A stretch of 64,000 nt of DNA from Capitulum mitella (lineage: Eukaryota; Arthropoda; Thecostraca; Pollicipedomorpha; Pollicipedidae), in NCBI GenBank assembly GCA_030062745.1, contig CP099848.1, positions 10,499,501 through 10,563,500 on the forward strand, read 5' to 3'. A program made the translations under genes and the position numbers. Every line of letters starts with the position of its first letter. Within the stretch, counting starts at the first letter, position 1. Below, piece by piece: positions 1 to 10,887 of the stretch. Below the pieces are notes generated by a model. That model did no database searches and was not told the origin of the DNA. It saw nothing but the letters and a program-made list of their open reading frames with translations.

Positions 1-24
1 GACGTGATTTGGCTGATAAGCTAA

Positions 25-1945
25 ATGCTGACGGCCGCATGGAGGCACATGCGTAACATTATTCAGAGCAAACGGCCTACCCGGAGCGTGGGACGCACAG
101 TCACCCCTGACATCATGAACGAGTATTTTGTGAATGATGGACCGCGTGTGACGACCGAGTTGGCCGCGCTTCGTGATGCACCGGAGGTTGCTGTCCGCCT
201 CCCCCGAGTGGGCGCGTGTGCTTCCGCATTGTGCCCACTCACTCTCACACATTTCCATCACAGTATTTTTAGCATGAGTAACTCATCTGCATGTGGCACG
301 GGTGGCTTGTGCATCAGATTCCTCAAAATGTCTTTATCATCATGGGTGCCATACCTTCACACATCGTCACCGCATCGTCAACGCATCCATCATTCGCCGG
401 GACACCCCTAGTTTCCTCATGGAAACATGCGCTGGTGCATCCCATCTTCAAATCTGGATCCTGACAATTCTTCCAACTTCCGTCCAATCTTATCCTTCCT
501 GCCATCTCCAAGGTGGTGGAGAAGCTGGAAGAGTACCAGCTTCACCACTATCTGAAATCCAACCATCTCCTTTCCTTACCCCAACACGCCTTCCGACCCC
601 GGCACTTTGCTGACACAGCCCTGCTAGATATTTCGGACCGCGCTCTTTCTGCTATGGGTAAAGGCAAAATTCCTTTGCTCTGGCTCATCGACCTGAGCAA
701 ATGCTTCGATGCCATTAGTCGCTCTAAATTGCTTATAAAATTACGGCATTGACAGTACTTGGTTTTCTATGTATTTATCTCGCCACACGCAGTGTCTGCC
801 TCTCACAAATTTCTACTCGATTCCTGCTCTTTACCATCTTTGCCAACGACTTCATCCTACATGCCGCCAGTACTTTTGTTGTACAATACGCCGACGACGC
901 CCAGGTTCTCGTCTCTGGCCAAGAATTTCCTCTCCCGGCAAGGATCGATGACATGGAGACCAGTCTAGCATCGCTTAATGCGTACTTCCATTCTAACGGC
1001 CCGAAGGTGAATGAGACGAAATTTGAACTCCTTCCTCTAGACACAAGACGAAACACGCGGGACCTTCCATCGTTCACAGTGAAATTCCGCGACAAAAGAC
1101 TGGCCACCTGCACCGAAGCCAAAAATCTCGGCATCGCGTTCGACCTTTACCCCTCCTGGGATTCGCACGTCGCTCAGCTGTCTCGGTACTGCGTCGGGGT
1201 CCTGTCTGCCACCGCCCATCTTTACTATTACATGTCCACTTGCTCCATGCCCACTGTTGTGGCCACCCTGGTTTTCTCGCATGTCCATCACTGTCTTCCG
1301 GTGTACGGCAACGGTTCTGCCAGGAGCATGGCTGTCGTGAAAAAAAAATGATTAACTTCGCAGCTAGAATTGTCTCTGGGGAACGAAAATTCCATCATAT
1401 CTCTGGCGTGCGTGAAAGCCTGGGCTGGCTGGACTCTCATGACACGCTCATCCATCAACCCCTCACACATCTGCACAAAATCCGCACGACAGGTGAGCCC
1501 GAGTCACTAGCCGTCGGGTTTTGCACTAATTAAGAGCGCCCCAGTCAAGTGCGGAGCACGGGGCGGGATCACCTCCTCAGCCTGCCTTCTGTCCGCGGCA
1601 TCGCGGTTAGAAACAGGCAGTTCGCCTACCGTGCGGTCAGTCAATACAATGCGCTACCGCCTGAATTTGCCATTATGTCAGTGTCGCAGTTCAGGCGCGT
1701 CCTGAAGCGACGCTTGTTATCGACATCGACTTGAAGTGCGACCTCTGTTACTGGCTATGACTACCTTCTTAATGGCGTAACATTTTTTTGCTGACTCCTC
1801 CTGTTCCTAGCCTTGGCAAGAAGTGTGTGTGTGCGTGTGTGTGTTTTACCCATTCATTGGTTGACTTCGGGCCCAAGAATAGCACTGTTGGCTTTGGCGA
1901 TGCATCAGGGATGGACCCACGACGTAAAATAAATAAATAAGTAAA
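25..1945 (+). mobile_element. Decayed LINE (non-LTR retrotransposon), reverse transcriptase and 3' end
   Basis: Broken pieces of a LINE ORF2 lie in order. At 513-752 there is an RT segment with the LIDLSKCFDAI core, the usual D/SKAFD-type catalytic block. At 749-1351, in another frame, is the YADD catalytic motif (887-898) followed by a thumb-like region. At 1549-1734 is the typical LINE C-terminus (FAYRAVSQYNALPPEF). The copy ends in an AAATAAATAAATAAG tail at about 1927-1942, which fits 3'-end target-primed integration. The segment between LIKLRH and the YADD region is too short: the GVPQGS block expected there is missing, so there is an internal deletion as well as frameshifts. It cannot be autonomous. 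The family is probably in the Jockey/CR1/L2 range, but I cannot fix the clade. The 5' boundary is uncertain. Confidence 0.85.
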
Positions 1946-1994
1946 CATTTGTACAAAGAGTGCCCAGTACATCATCTGACTCATCTGTTTTTCT

Positions 1995-2719
1995 TTGCTC
2001 AGTATACCATCTGACGCCTTTATTTTCCTAGCCTTTTTGGCCATGTGTGCGGTGGCACCAAACTCTGCAGCGGTTCTCTCCGCTGTGAAAAGTGATAGGA
2101 CGAGGGTCTGCAGTGTGGTCGCGTATGACGTCGATAAATGGTTAAATCCGTGCACAAGGTCGGTCATTATTGCCTCATATAGCGCAATATGAGCTGTCTG
2201 TGTGGCTGTATGGGCTGCTCTATCCTGTTCAGTCACGGCTCCACCTAAATTTACTTAATACGAAGCTGATGGGTGTTTTGAAATTCTACTTTAGCAGATG
2301 TCATTTTCCGACGTTCTTTTTTCGTACGTTGAAGTGGTTTCATTCCACCTAAAAGGAGCGATGTCTATTGAACCCTGTGAATATTGGTACAGGCGATATA
2401 TGGGGCAGGTGTATGGAATTAAATTAGCTTCAGATGCCGGTATACCACCTACCAACATTAGCTGTGCCGGGTGGCCTTCAAAATAATGCAAGTTATACAG
2501 CAGTACGGAGTCACCTAACACTCCCCTTATGCATTTTATCTACGATGGATTAACAATATCGCCAGTACGTACCGTTGTTTCCCCAGTCGTAGCTATTATG
2601 ACGTCCAGATCTTCAGTGGCCATCTGCCTGCTCAGGGTAGTTTCGCACGAAGATGACGGTGCTGTCGGTGGTGTCTCAGTCGTTGACGACGACTCCATCT
2701 CTTGGTGTTTTGAGGTCGC
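1995..2719 (-). pseudogene. Possible two-exon gene fragment of unknown function
   Basis: Two exon-like blocks sit on the minus strand. The first, 2719-2573, begins after a CAG and ends at a GGTACGT donor. It is 49 codons, rich in Ser/Thr (ESSSTTETPP), with no stop. The second begins in the same phase near 2227-2190 and encodes a helical stretch (ALYEAIMTDLVHGFNHL and onward, ending in a basic KKARKIK segment), then runs into the A/T-rich tail of the neighbouring LINE. Acceptor pyrimidine tracts are weak, and no start or terminal exon was found. I do not recognise the protein. It could be a fragment of a host gene disrupted by the LINE, a transposon-encoded protein, or chance. The amino-acid composition is more protein-like than other frames nearby. 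Confidence 0.25.
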
Positions 2720-4564
2720 CTGCCGCACAGTTGGCTGACTTTATGCTCCCGGCTGCGGCAGATCTTGAGGATTGGCGTCCATTTGCGCAGCCTTTTTCAC
2801 TGAAGGCATATTGTGTCTCCAACAGAGAGGCTTTGGAAGGACCGGTAGTTGTTGATGTACGCTGGCGTCGCTATTCGAAGCAATGCTTTGCTTGTTTTCG
2901 CAAGACGGAACTTATGCGGGTTCGCACAACTTCCTTACTTGTTTAATGAACATAAACGCTCCATAACCAAGTGCACTTGCGAAGCCGACGGTATCATACC
3001 TGTTCAGCGAGAGTTCGAACGTGTGACTGTCGACTGAAGCGCACTGGTGAGCGATGTTTCAGACCAGGGCCGTTTCCCAAAGCAGCCAACCGTATGTCAT
3101 CAAATATCACCCCTCTTTCCCCTCCCATCTCCACGCTCGGCTGTTTCCTGCACGGAAATTTTACCCTGCTTACGACATCCTAGTGAACACACTCGGCACA
3201 ATGCAAGCAGGCCGGCCGCTGACCGTAGTCAGCGGGCGTCGACGACGCAGGGCAGCGCCCGGACAGCTCGACATGGCCGGTTTCGTAGCTATTCAGCACC
3301 ACGTTGCTAGCAATGTTCAATTACCATTGTTGCTTATTCCGGGGGCAGGATTACACGTAGATCAGAATATCGAGGTTTGAAGAAAGTCGGTTAGAATCGT
3401 TTTTCTTTAATCGGAATTGTTTATTTTGATTACGCAAAACAGAGCCCAATAGCGCAGTTTAAAAGCACACCGCATTGTCTATATAAGGCCACTCTCAGAT
3501 CTATAAAATTCGTGCTGGCTCCTGAAATGCAGTATATTTTGAGTACACTGCACGCTGTGACATCATATTTTGACCTCACTGTCAACAGCGAATGGTTCAT
3601 CAGAGATGTCTATAAACATCAGAATCGTGATTAGGGAACAAAACAACCCTAAAAGCATCGTTTTATCGAGATCTAAGAAGTTGATGTGTACTCGACCAGT
3701 TGAGCTGGCATGGAACGACCCAATGGTGAAATGGCGCCTGGCGTGTTGGGTTTGGCCTTGTAGTCTGTGGGAAAACAACTGAGTAGTATCGAGGTGTATT
3801 TACCTATAGGAAACAAAAAGAATTCTGGTTGGATTGGCCTCATCAGAATTTCTAAAAAGCGGTCGGAAAGGCTCGAAATACGTTAGTGATTACCAACTGG
3901 GGCACCAAGGACCACGCTTGTTGACTCGGCAAACGGCTTCCCGCTACCTGCTGTTACATCGGCGATTGGGTATAAACTACGCGACAATGGTTTTAATAGG
4001 CGGAAAATACATCATACTCAGTTTGAGACTGTGCCTGTCTGAACTGGTCTCATGTGCAGCAATATTACGGCATTTCAACGTGAGCTACACGACCGCCGAC
4101 CAGTCGACAGGCAGCCACCGCTACCCGCCTATCGACGGTGGGCTATGCAACTGCAGGTGCGTTGTTTTCCAAAGGCGCCGCCACGGATTTTTGACAGTGG
4201 AGTACTATCAGGAGCGCAGTCCAGACGATGAGCTCCTGAAAGGAGACTTCCCAACCCCCTTCAAAACTGTGTTTCTTCCCGGATTTTGGCTACTTTATTT
4301 TTTAATTTACAGCAGGACGAAATTTTTCAAAATCCTTTGTGGGTGCATTTGGGCATCAGGATTCTTGTACGGGAGGGCCTTAGCAACCCTCACCCCATGG
4401 GAACCGAGAAGTCCCCGGATTTCGGCGGCTTTATATTCATGTGCAAAAATTCAGGATGTTCCATTTTTTGGGGACACAAAATTTTACAACAATGAGGTGG
4501 ATGGTGCCCCTTGGATGCGCCTATGCATGCATTTCTGTTTGGCGTTTTTTTAATCATTTATAGT
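2720..4564. other. Intergenic stretch, no supported gene
   Basis: Open frames here (for example 3054-3380 and 3834-4553 on the plus strand) lack recognisable motifs, splice context or protein-like composition. The section 4240-4550 reads like anonymous repeat debris. I see no RNA gene. Confidence 0.5.
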
Positions 4565-4830
4565 GCAGGCACGTAGCCGGGGGACATGAGGCCATGAGCC
4601 CCTGAGAAAAGTGGTCGACGCTTGATATTTGGCCATTTCGCAGGAGCATAGGAAAGTGCTCATATATATCATACAAAAGCAAATATTGTATGCTTTTCCC
4701 GTACGTTAAACATGAGGCCAGTTACATAAAATTGCTGTTTTCCCCCGTTACTTTTGTCACATGCCAAAGGTACATGACGAAACTTGACATTCGCCCCCCC
4801 CCCCCCGAGGAGGATCCCGGCTACGTGTCT
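4565..4830 (+). repeat. MITE-like repeat, family A, copy 1
   Basis: It begins GCAGGCACGTAGCC and ends near GGCTACGTGTCT, so the termini are inverted copies of each other. The interior matches two other copies in this window (44612-44878 and 47381-47665, the latter inverted). Shared landmarks are CATTTCGCAGGA, a GTTAAA-ATGAGGC-AGTTACATAAAATTGCTG block, and a C-rich segment just before the right end. About 265 bp with no coding capacity: a non-autonomous DNA-transposon type. The superfamily is not assigned. Confidence 0.75.
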
Positions 4831-5428
4831 AGGATAGTGGATGCCCGCACATATATGCATGCCTGCTTTTCTTGTACATACATATAGGTACGGGACCTTT
4901 TCGTATTGTGAAAGTGTCCAAGTTCTGTTTTTGGAGCCATAAACTGTTTTTTGGTTCGTGAGGGCACAGGTCATGTTTGCGAATGCATAAATCTGGTTTA
5001 ATAGTGCATGTGCATACACAAAGAGATATAAAGTTACACTCCTGATTTACGATCTTCACAATAAAAAACTTGCGCTTATCTGGCCGAAATGATGGTAAAA
5101 TTGGCAATTCCATTACAAAACATTACGCGTTTTTCATTGCAAAACAAACTGCCATAAAGCAAACTATGTCATAATATATCCGAAGGTAAATTTCACGACC
5201 AAAAGGACGTCATGTAGCAATATTTCATGTAGCAAAAATACTATGGTGTTGAAACAAAAAAATAGGCGAGCTGCAAGTGGGCAAAAGATTGGGCGACGTG
5301 TAAATAAGCGAATCAGTTCAGTTAAGTTAAGCTTATTTACGAATCTTTCCAACGCGTAGATTGCTGTTTGATTCGAGTCGTTTCAGTAAAGTACATGCGC
5401 AGTAGTCATACAGGTAAAATCAGACACG

Positions 5429-5790
5429 TCAAGGTATAGGAGATAGCTCGTGAAGTGTGCGTACAAGCTCTCCACGGGTTCGAGAGGCAGTGATGTCCGG
5501 CGGCAGGCGGTTCCAGGACGAGGCCGCGCGATACGAAACAGCCCTGCGGGTCACAGACAGACGGAAAGTCGGCGGCTCAAAGGCGCCGGCCGCTGACGCC
5601 CGGATGGTACATCGGGACACAGCGGTACGTGCAGTGAACAGGGACCGGGCCGCCGCCGGAGCACTTGAATCGAATGTACACGTAATGTCCAATGGTATTA
5701 GTTCCCACGGCAGCCAAAGTGTGACACCTCTGAAAAGTTGTCGGCGAGCGGTCCACCGACCAAACACCGGGCGCCAGCTGGCGGGACATA
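5429..5790 (-). mobile_element. LINE 3'-end fragment
   Basis: The minus-strand translation at 5767-5429 ends with SYRAASSWNRLPPDI followed by a Thr/Arg-rich helix (RTRGELVRTLHEL). This is the characteristic C-terminal tail of LINE ORF2 proteins, where a W-N-x-L-P motif is followed by a short F/L-K helix. Only the last hundred or so codons remain. It differs from the LINE at the left edge of the window, so it is a second, 5'-truncated insertion. Confidence 0.7.
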
Positions 5791-6214
5791 TCGCCTGGGG
5801 CGTGGAGGGGAAGGGAAAATCGGCGGAGAGGGTGCCGGCTGAGGGACTATTGTCAAGGGGTCGCGGCGCAATTCGAGGAAGGGCCGGGTGGAAGTGAGGG
5901 GATCGGTCTGGAGGGCGGCCACAAACAAGCCATGAATGCCATGAATGCTAGAGTCGGACATTCCCGGATATCCATAGTTTATTAAATAAAAGGAAAGAAT
6001 AACAAATGTACCTTAAAAGGGTTTTCTGCGTCATAAAACAGCAATTTATCGCGTTATATTTATTTTCTTGCTGTTTTCATCCTCAATTAAGATATCACTG
6101 AATCTTTTCCATTGGATATATGGTAATGCCCATCACATATGAAAATAGTCCATCAGGACAGTGGCCTGACACGTACCGAAGGTTCATGATGCAGTCAGAG
6201 GCGGGAGGGCTAAT

Positions 6215-6575
6215 GAGACTTTGAGACGGCAAGATGACCCCTAAGATGGATAGGAAGGCCCCTGAAACTGTTCAAGGTCCCTGGGACTGCAAAAGGGGTC
6301 CCATCACGACAAAGGGTCCATGAGACCGCTTAAAGTGCCAGACAAGCCTCTGAAACGGCAAGAACTTAGAGGGTGCCTGGCACGGCAAAAGGAGACCCTG
6401 GCCAGCCAGAGGGTCCCCCTGAGCAGGGATTCATCAGTAACCTTCTCAACCTCGAGAGGGCCCCAAATGGGCTACAATGGATCCCTGAGACCGCCAAAAA
6501 CGTCGGAGGACCCCAGCGAGGCAAAGACGATAAGAGGACCTTATAGACGGTATAGGGGCTCTGGACGGCCCAGAC
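6215..6575. repeat. Degenerate minisatellite, unit about 24 bp
   Basis: Diverged repeats of an AGGGTCCCTGAGACGGCAAA-like unit run through the segment. Variation between units is high, so the array is old. Confidence 0.6.
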
Positions 6576-7040
6576 GCACGAGTCAAAATTATGAGGCATT
6601 CTTTAAGTAGTTATACCGTCTCGCTCATTTGTAATGTCATTTAGTACTCACCTGTGCAGAATGCGAACGATATCATCCTTGCGATATGGATATTTATAGT
6701 TATTTCCAAACTGATTTGCTGGACAATCGAGGAAGCTTTAGTTTGGATGCAACGCTTGATAGCATGAAATGATATCACGACTTAGCAAAATATCAGCGTG
6801 AGCAACAGACTTCCATATTGCCCCATGTCTTCAGCAGATACCGCAACAGCTGAATTATCCTGCCGATGTCTGGTGGCTGTCCAATTTCTGTCTGTCCGTC
6901 TATCTGTTGTTCAGTCCTTCCCAGGCCGAACTGTATATCCATTGCTGCTTCATCTGCCGATAGTCACGTTTAAGGCCAACATAGCTTGCAGTGGCTAAAC
7001 ATAGCTATCAACCAAAAGCTGTCTGTTTGGTTGTTCTGAG

Positions 7041-7125
7041 TTTGGACGCACAGCCTCTTGGGCCCAAAACATTCGTTTTTTGAGTCGAGTGTTATGTTCC
7101 GTCAGGCGCATGTCAGTCGTCGGAA
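7041..7125 (+). repeat. Dispersed repeat D, copy 1
   Basis: The stretch around GGACGCACAGCCTCTTGGGC, continuing through a GTTATGT-CCGTC-GGCGCATGTCAGTCGTC block, matches the reverse complement of 35820-35905 over its full length with scattered differences. A third, partial copy lies near 35940-36000. The type of element is not known. Confidence 0.6.
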
Positions 7126-8226
7126 GCATAAACTGTAAGACACACTCGCGTCTGTCATTCCCAAGGCGGTGATACACCATTTTCAGCACCTACAGCAGCC
7201 AGATGGCTACTCTTGTCGCATGTTGTGACCATGCCAAATGAAAGTAAAACTTGCATAAAAGTATGCTTCCTAATGTACCATTTTCCGAAAAAAAAAATGC
7301 CAATACCTTCGGAAGCGGAAAAAATTTGGATACGCACTGAACAATTGTTGAAATAAATTAAAACCAATGATTTGGCGCGCACCGTCTGCGGTGTTATTAG
7401 CCGACAAAGGGCTTTACAGCCGGGCCAAACCAGCCGTGCCAGCGAAGCCAAAGAAAATGGTTTGTGGTTCGAGTGATAAGCATGACAAGGCACCCTTAAT
7501 CGATTTATATTGAAAATTACACGCCTAGATCCTGCTACATGCTAGGGCATGCAAGTATAAGAGATTCATCACCTCTGCCATGAAGCAAAACGTGGGTGAC
7601 GACATTACTTTTCCGATTGCTGCTTTGATTTCAAACAAGGTGTGGTCACCACTGCTGTGGCGCCCAAAGGCCGATCCTTTTTGCCAGCCGCCTCTGGACG
7701 CGGGACCTGGACGTCCGCTCGACACGCAGGCCTCGGCGCCCCCACCGTGACCTTGGTCTGACCGGGCCCCGAGACTCGGGACGGGATTACTGCCGGGCCG
7801 GGTGGCGCGTCTAGTGGCTGGACGGAAGGGCCGGCATGCCAGGACCTTATCAACCGCGATTCCGTTCACTTACTTGTTGTCAAGGCAAATGATGATTTGC
7901 GAGCTGGCACATGCAGTATGATGCAATGTGATGAAGCATGCAGCATCATTTCAGTCCAGTTTTCTACCCATGAAGTGTGTATCGCACGCCGCCTCTGCTC
8001 TCGCCCTCGAGCGGCTTGAACGTGACAAACATAGGGGAGGCCATTTATGGTGGGGCAGTTAGCACCCGGACACGTGTGACCGGTCGTCCCCTCCCGCCGA
8101 GAGGCGGCGGCAGGGGAAGACGAAGGTCTGAAGGCAGTAAGGACCATTATGGCTGTAACGACACTACCTTGGCGGGGATTCTGGAACTAACTTGACAGCA
8201 CCCAATGCGCCAACGCCCTTGTCCAT

Positions 8227-8264
8227 TGTGAAATCTGGACATTATAAGCTGTGGATTAAGTATA

Positions 8265-8335
<71 letters not shown>

Positions 8336-8575
8336 GCAGTATGACAATAAGCGTCGGATGTTGTCTTGACCATTAGACATCATGAAATGCGGACTCTATA
8401 AACATTGGACTTAATGGGCTGTAGATCTTATGAGCTATGGACATTTTCACCATTGGGTGTAATGAACATTGGACATCATGAGCTGTGGATATTATGAACT
8501 TGGGACATTACGATCGTTTTCACAGTTTTGGATGTTATGAACGCGTGGACATTATGAACTTTGGTATCCTCAACG
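8227..8575. repeat. Minisatellite with embedded (TA)n microsatellite
   Basis: A degenerate unit of the form GGACATTATGAACTGT is repeated many times on both sides of an almost pure (TA)n tract at about 8272-8333. The TA run looks like a later expansion inside the older array. Confidence 0.75.
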
Positions 8576-8620
8576 GTGGTGGTCGGAAAACACAACCTTG
8601 TGAAAAACACGATGCAGGTA

Positions 8621-8630
8621 GCGCATGCGC
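8621..8630. promoter_or_regulatory. NRF1-type palindrome, likely promoter of the RRM/F-box/LRR gene
   Basis: GCGCATGCGC is a perfect match to the NRF1/Ewg consensus, which is common in promoters of housekeeping genes. About 107 bp downstream is a good donor (A|GTGAGT at 8738), so a short 5' untranslated exon ending at 8737 could splice to the acceptor at 10865/10866, just before the ATG at 10888. Promoter function is inferred from motif and position only. Confidence 0.45.
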
Positions 8631-8989
8631 AGTCCCGCAGGGTTAGCTTGCCGCATTGCGATCGTACCTTAGTGTATTGCTGAAGTCAAGAGTGGGCTTG
8701 CAACAACGTTAACAAGTCATTGCGTGGGTCAGGAACAGTGAGTGCCCTCCTTTGTTTCTGAGGACGCCAGGATATGTCAGTTTACCTCAGTGTATCGTAG
8801 AAGTCAGTTTTAACAGAAGTAAACAAGCCGTTTACGTACCGTACGTGGCTTGCAATTCCTTAGGGCTGAGCGTGTCCATAATTACTTCTTGGGATGCGAC
8901 CCTATTTTGAAGAACATTATTTCTGTACAGTGATATAAGCCCGTTTTTATTCTTTGTGAAGCTTGGGATGCTTTTGTTTATGTGGGAGA

Positions 8990-10790
8990 TGCGAATGCAT
9001 CCCCAATTTACACTTGAGTTTTACCTGCTTTAAAGTTTCTTGAGTTGGAGGCCCAGAACTTCCCACCCATTTATAGCATCAATGTGTAAGTGGATGGGCC
9101 ATTATACAAAACAGGTCCTGCTTGCAGCAGTCATTGCTTACCTTTTGGAATACCACAAACATGTAAACACCTGTTATTGTATGATTGGGAATGACAAGTC
9201 AGTGTTCACTGGCTAGTCTGTCTTTTATTGGGAGGTTGCAGATTATCTGCTTAAGAGGTGAAATTCTCAGCATTAAAGAAAACATGCACTTTCATTTTAA
9301 AAACTTCCAGTTGTTTGCTATTTGGTGGATCAGTTTACCTTAGTTTGCAAAAAGATGGCAAGAGAAGCATTTATCCTTTTATAGGGTCCTGGACTCCCCT
9401 TAAAAAAAATCTGGGTACACTACTGTACCCTTTAAACAATTATGAGACAGTGACTTCATGCATGTCTGGAGGCATGCCAGTGTAGTCAAATGTTGCATTG
9501 CTGATTTTTTCAGTTAAAACTGCATTCTGTAGATGTGTAAAAGTTGTATTGAAAAAGTTAAATGAGTGAAATGCTAATAACTGGCAAGCTTTACACATTA
9601 AAGCCCTGTCAGTAGCAAATGGCTTAGATTTGCTCTCTGTCTGGCATGTCACAGGTTGCAGATATCTTCTCAATCTCAAAAGTTCCACTGTGCTCAAAGA
9701 TGCTGAACCTGCTCTTCATAGGATTCTGAAAAGGTTGGGCTCATTTTGAGATCCCAAAGCCAGTGCCATTTATCAGATTCTTGTCAGGTCTGGTGGGCAT
9801 CCTCCCTAACAATAAGGCCCATTTTAAGGTCGAGGGATACTCTTGCTAACTGAAGGCATATTACCAAACTTATTTCTCTTTTCTCTCTAGATCTCCTGGC
9901 CATAACCCTTGAAAGTCCATTCTATGCCGGATGATTTAATCTGTGGTGCAAAGTCACCATTAGGCATGTGCATCATTTAATGTACTGGGGCCACTTTATC
10001 AAAGCACCATAGTTTTTTGTAGTGACCTGTATCAACAATTTGGGAATACTGTTCTCTCCAAGAAATTTAGATGCACTATTGTAATGAATTTCAGGTTTGA
10101 ACACTAACCTATCTGTCCTGATGGCCCCTTAAACCAGGTCATATTTTTCACCTCTGACAGCTTTATTCCCATTAATTAAGGGTAATTCTCAGTTGTGATT
10201 AGGTTGCAGGGTTGGAAATTTGATTTGTGCTCTTGGTGTCAGAGTATAATTATTGTTTTGGAGTACAAAATTGTACAGAGTAATACTGGTTTAGGATAAC
10301 ATTCACTGTGTAAGTCAGGTGTAATGTACTTGTGTCTTACAGAATGGAGACAGAGTAATTTGCTCCCATGGTTAGAAATTTCTCAGTGTGGATATAATGT
10401 AGCATATGGATGGAGGCACAATATTGGACTTGTGGGAAATAAAACATTTTTGGAGCTCATATTTTCTGATGTTCAGCACCACAAAACAGCATCTTTTCCT
10501 TCCTTGTTAGGTTGCCTCATGCAATCACCCCCAGCATCTAAAGGACCATTTTGCAGCTTTAGAAGTCTGTTCAAAATTGGTGATCCTGTATCAGCCTGAG
10601 TCAGTCTTGACATAAAAATTGATTTCCTGGACCAAGTTACATGTGTTCAGCTCGTTTTTATCATTCCTGAGCATAAGGGACACATCTTGTACAATGCTTT
10701 CCTTCTCAGAATGCTTGATATTCCATTAGGTTCTAATGATTTCTTTTATATTGCAACCCTGCTCCCCTTAAGCCAAAGGGAACACCAGAA
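8990..10790. other. CpG-depleted block, probable first intron
   Basis: Roughly 1.8 kb holds only a few CpG dinucleotides (for example near 9834, 9928 and 10652), while flanking sequence on both sides is CpG-rich. TpG and CpA are common. It lies between the inferred 5' untranslated exon and the first coding exon of the downstream gene. No coding exon is visible inside. Confidence 0.7.
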
Positions 10791-10887
10791 TTCATGCTGG
10801 CTATAGCTGAGCAGAAGACCCTGCCATACGCGATGACCTGTGAGCAGCGGGCGTGCTCTGTGCAGGCGGGCAGCAGGTGGCCGGGCC

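Larger units (their letters stand above)
5791..8226. other. Gene-free interval with degenerate repeats
   Basis: It contains a CpG-rich patch (5790-5900), a degenerate minisatellite (6215-6575), a dispersed repeat copy (7041-7125) and AT-rich unique-looking sequence. No frame has recognisable protein features. Confidence 0.5.

Noticed and set aside
3834..4553. 239-codon plus-strand open frame
   Set aside because: No domain, mixed hydrophobic pieces, overlaps repeat-like sequence and ends just before a MITE.
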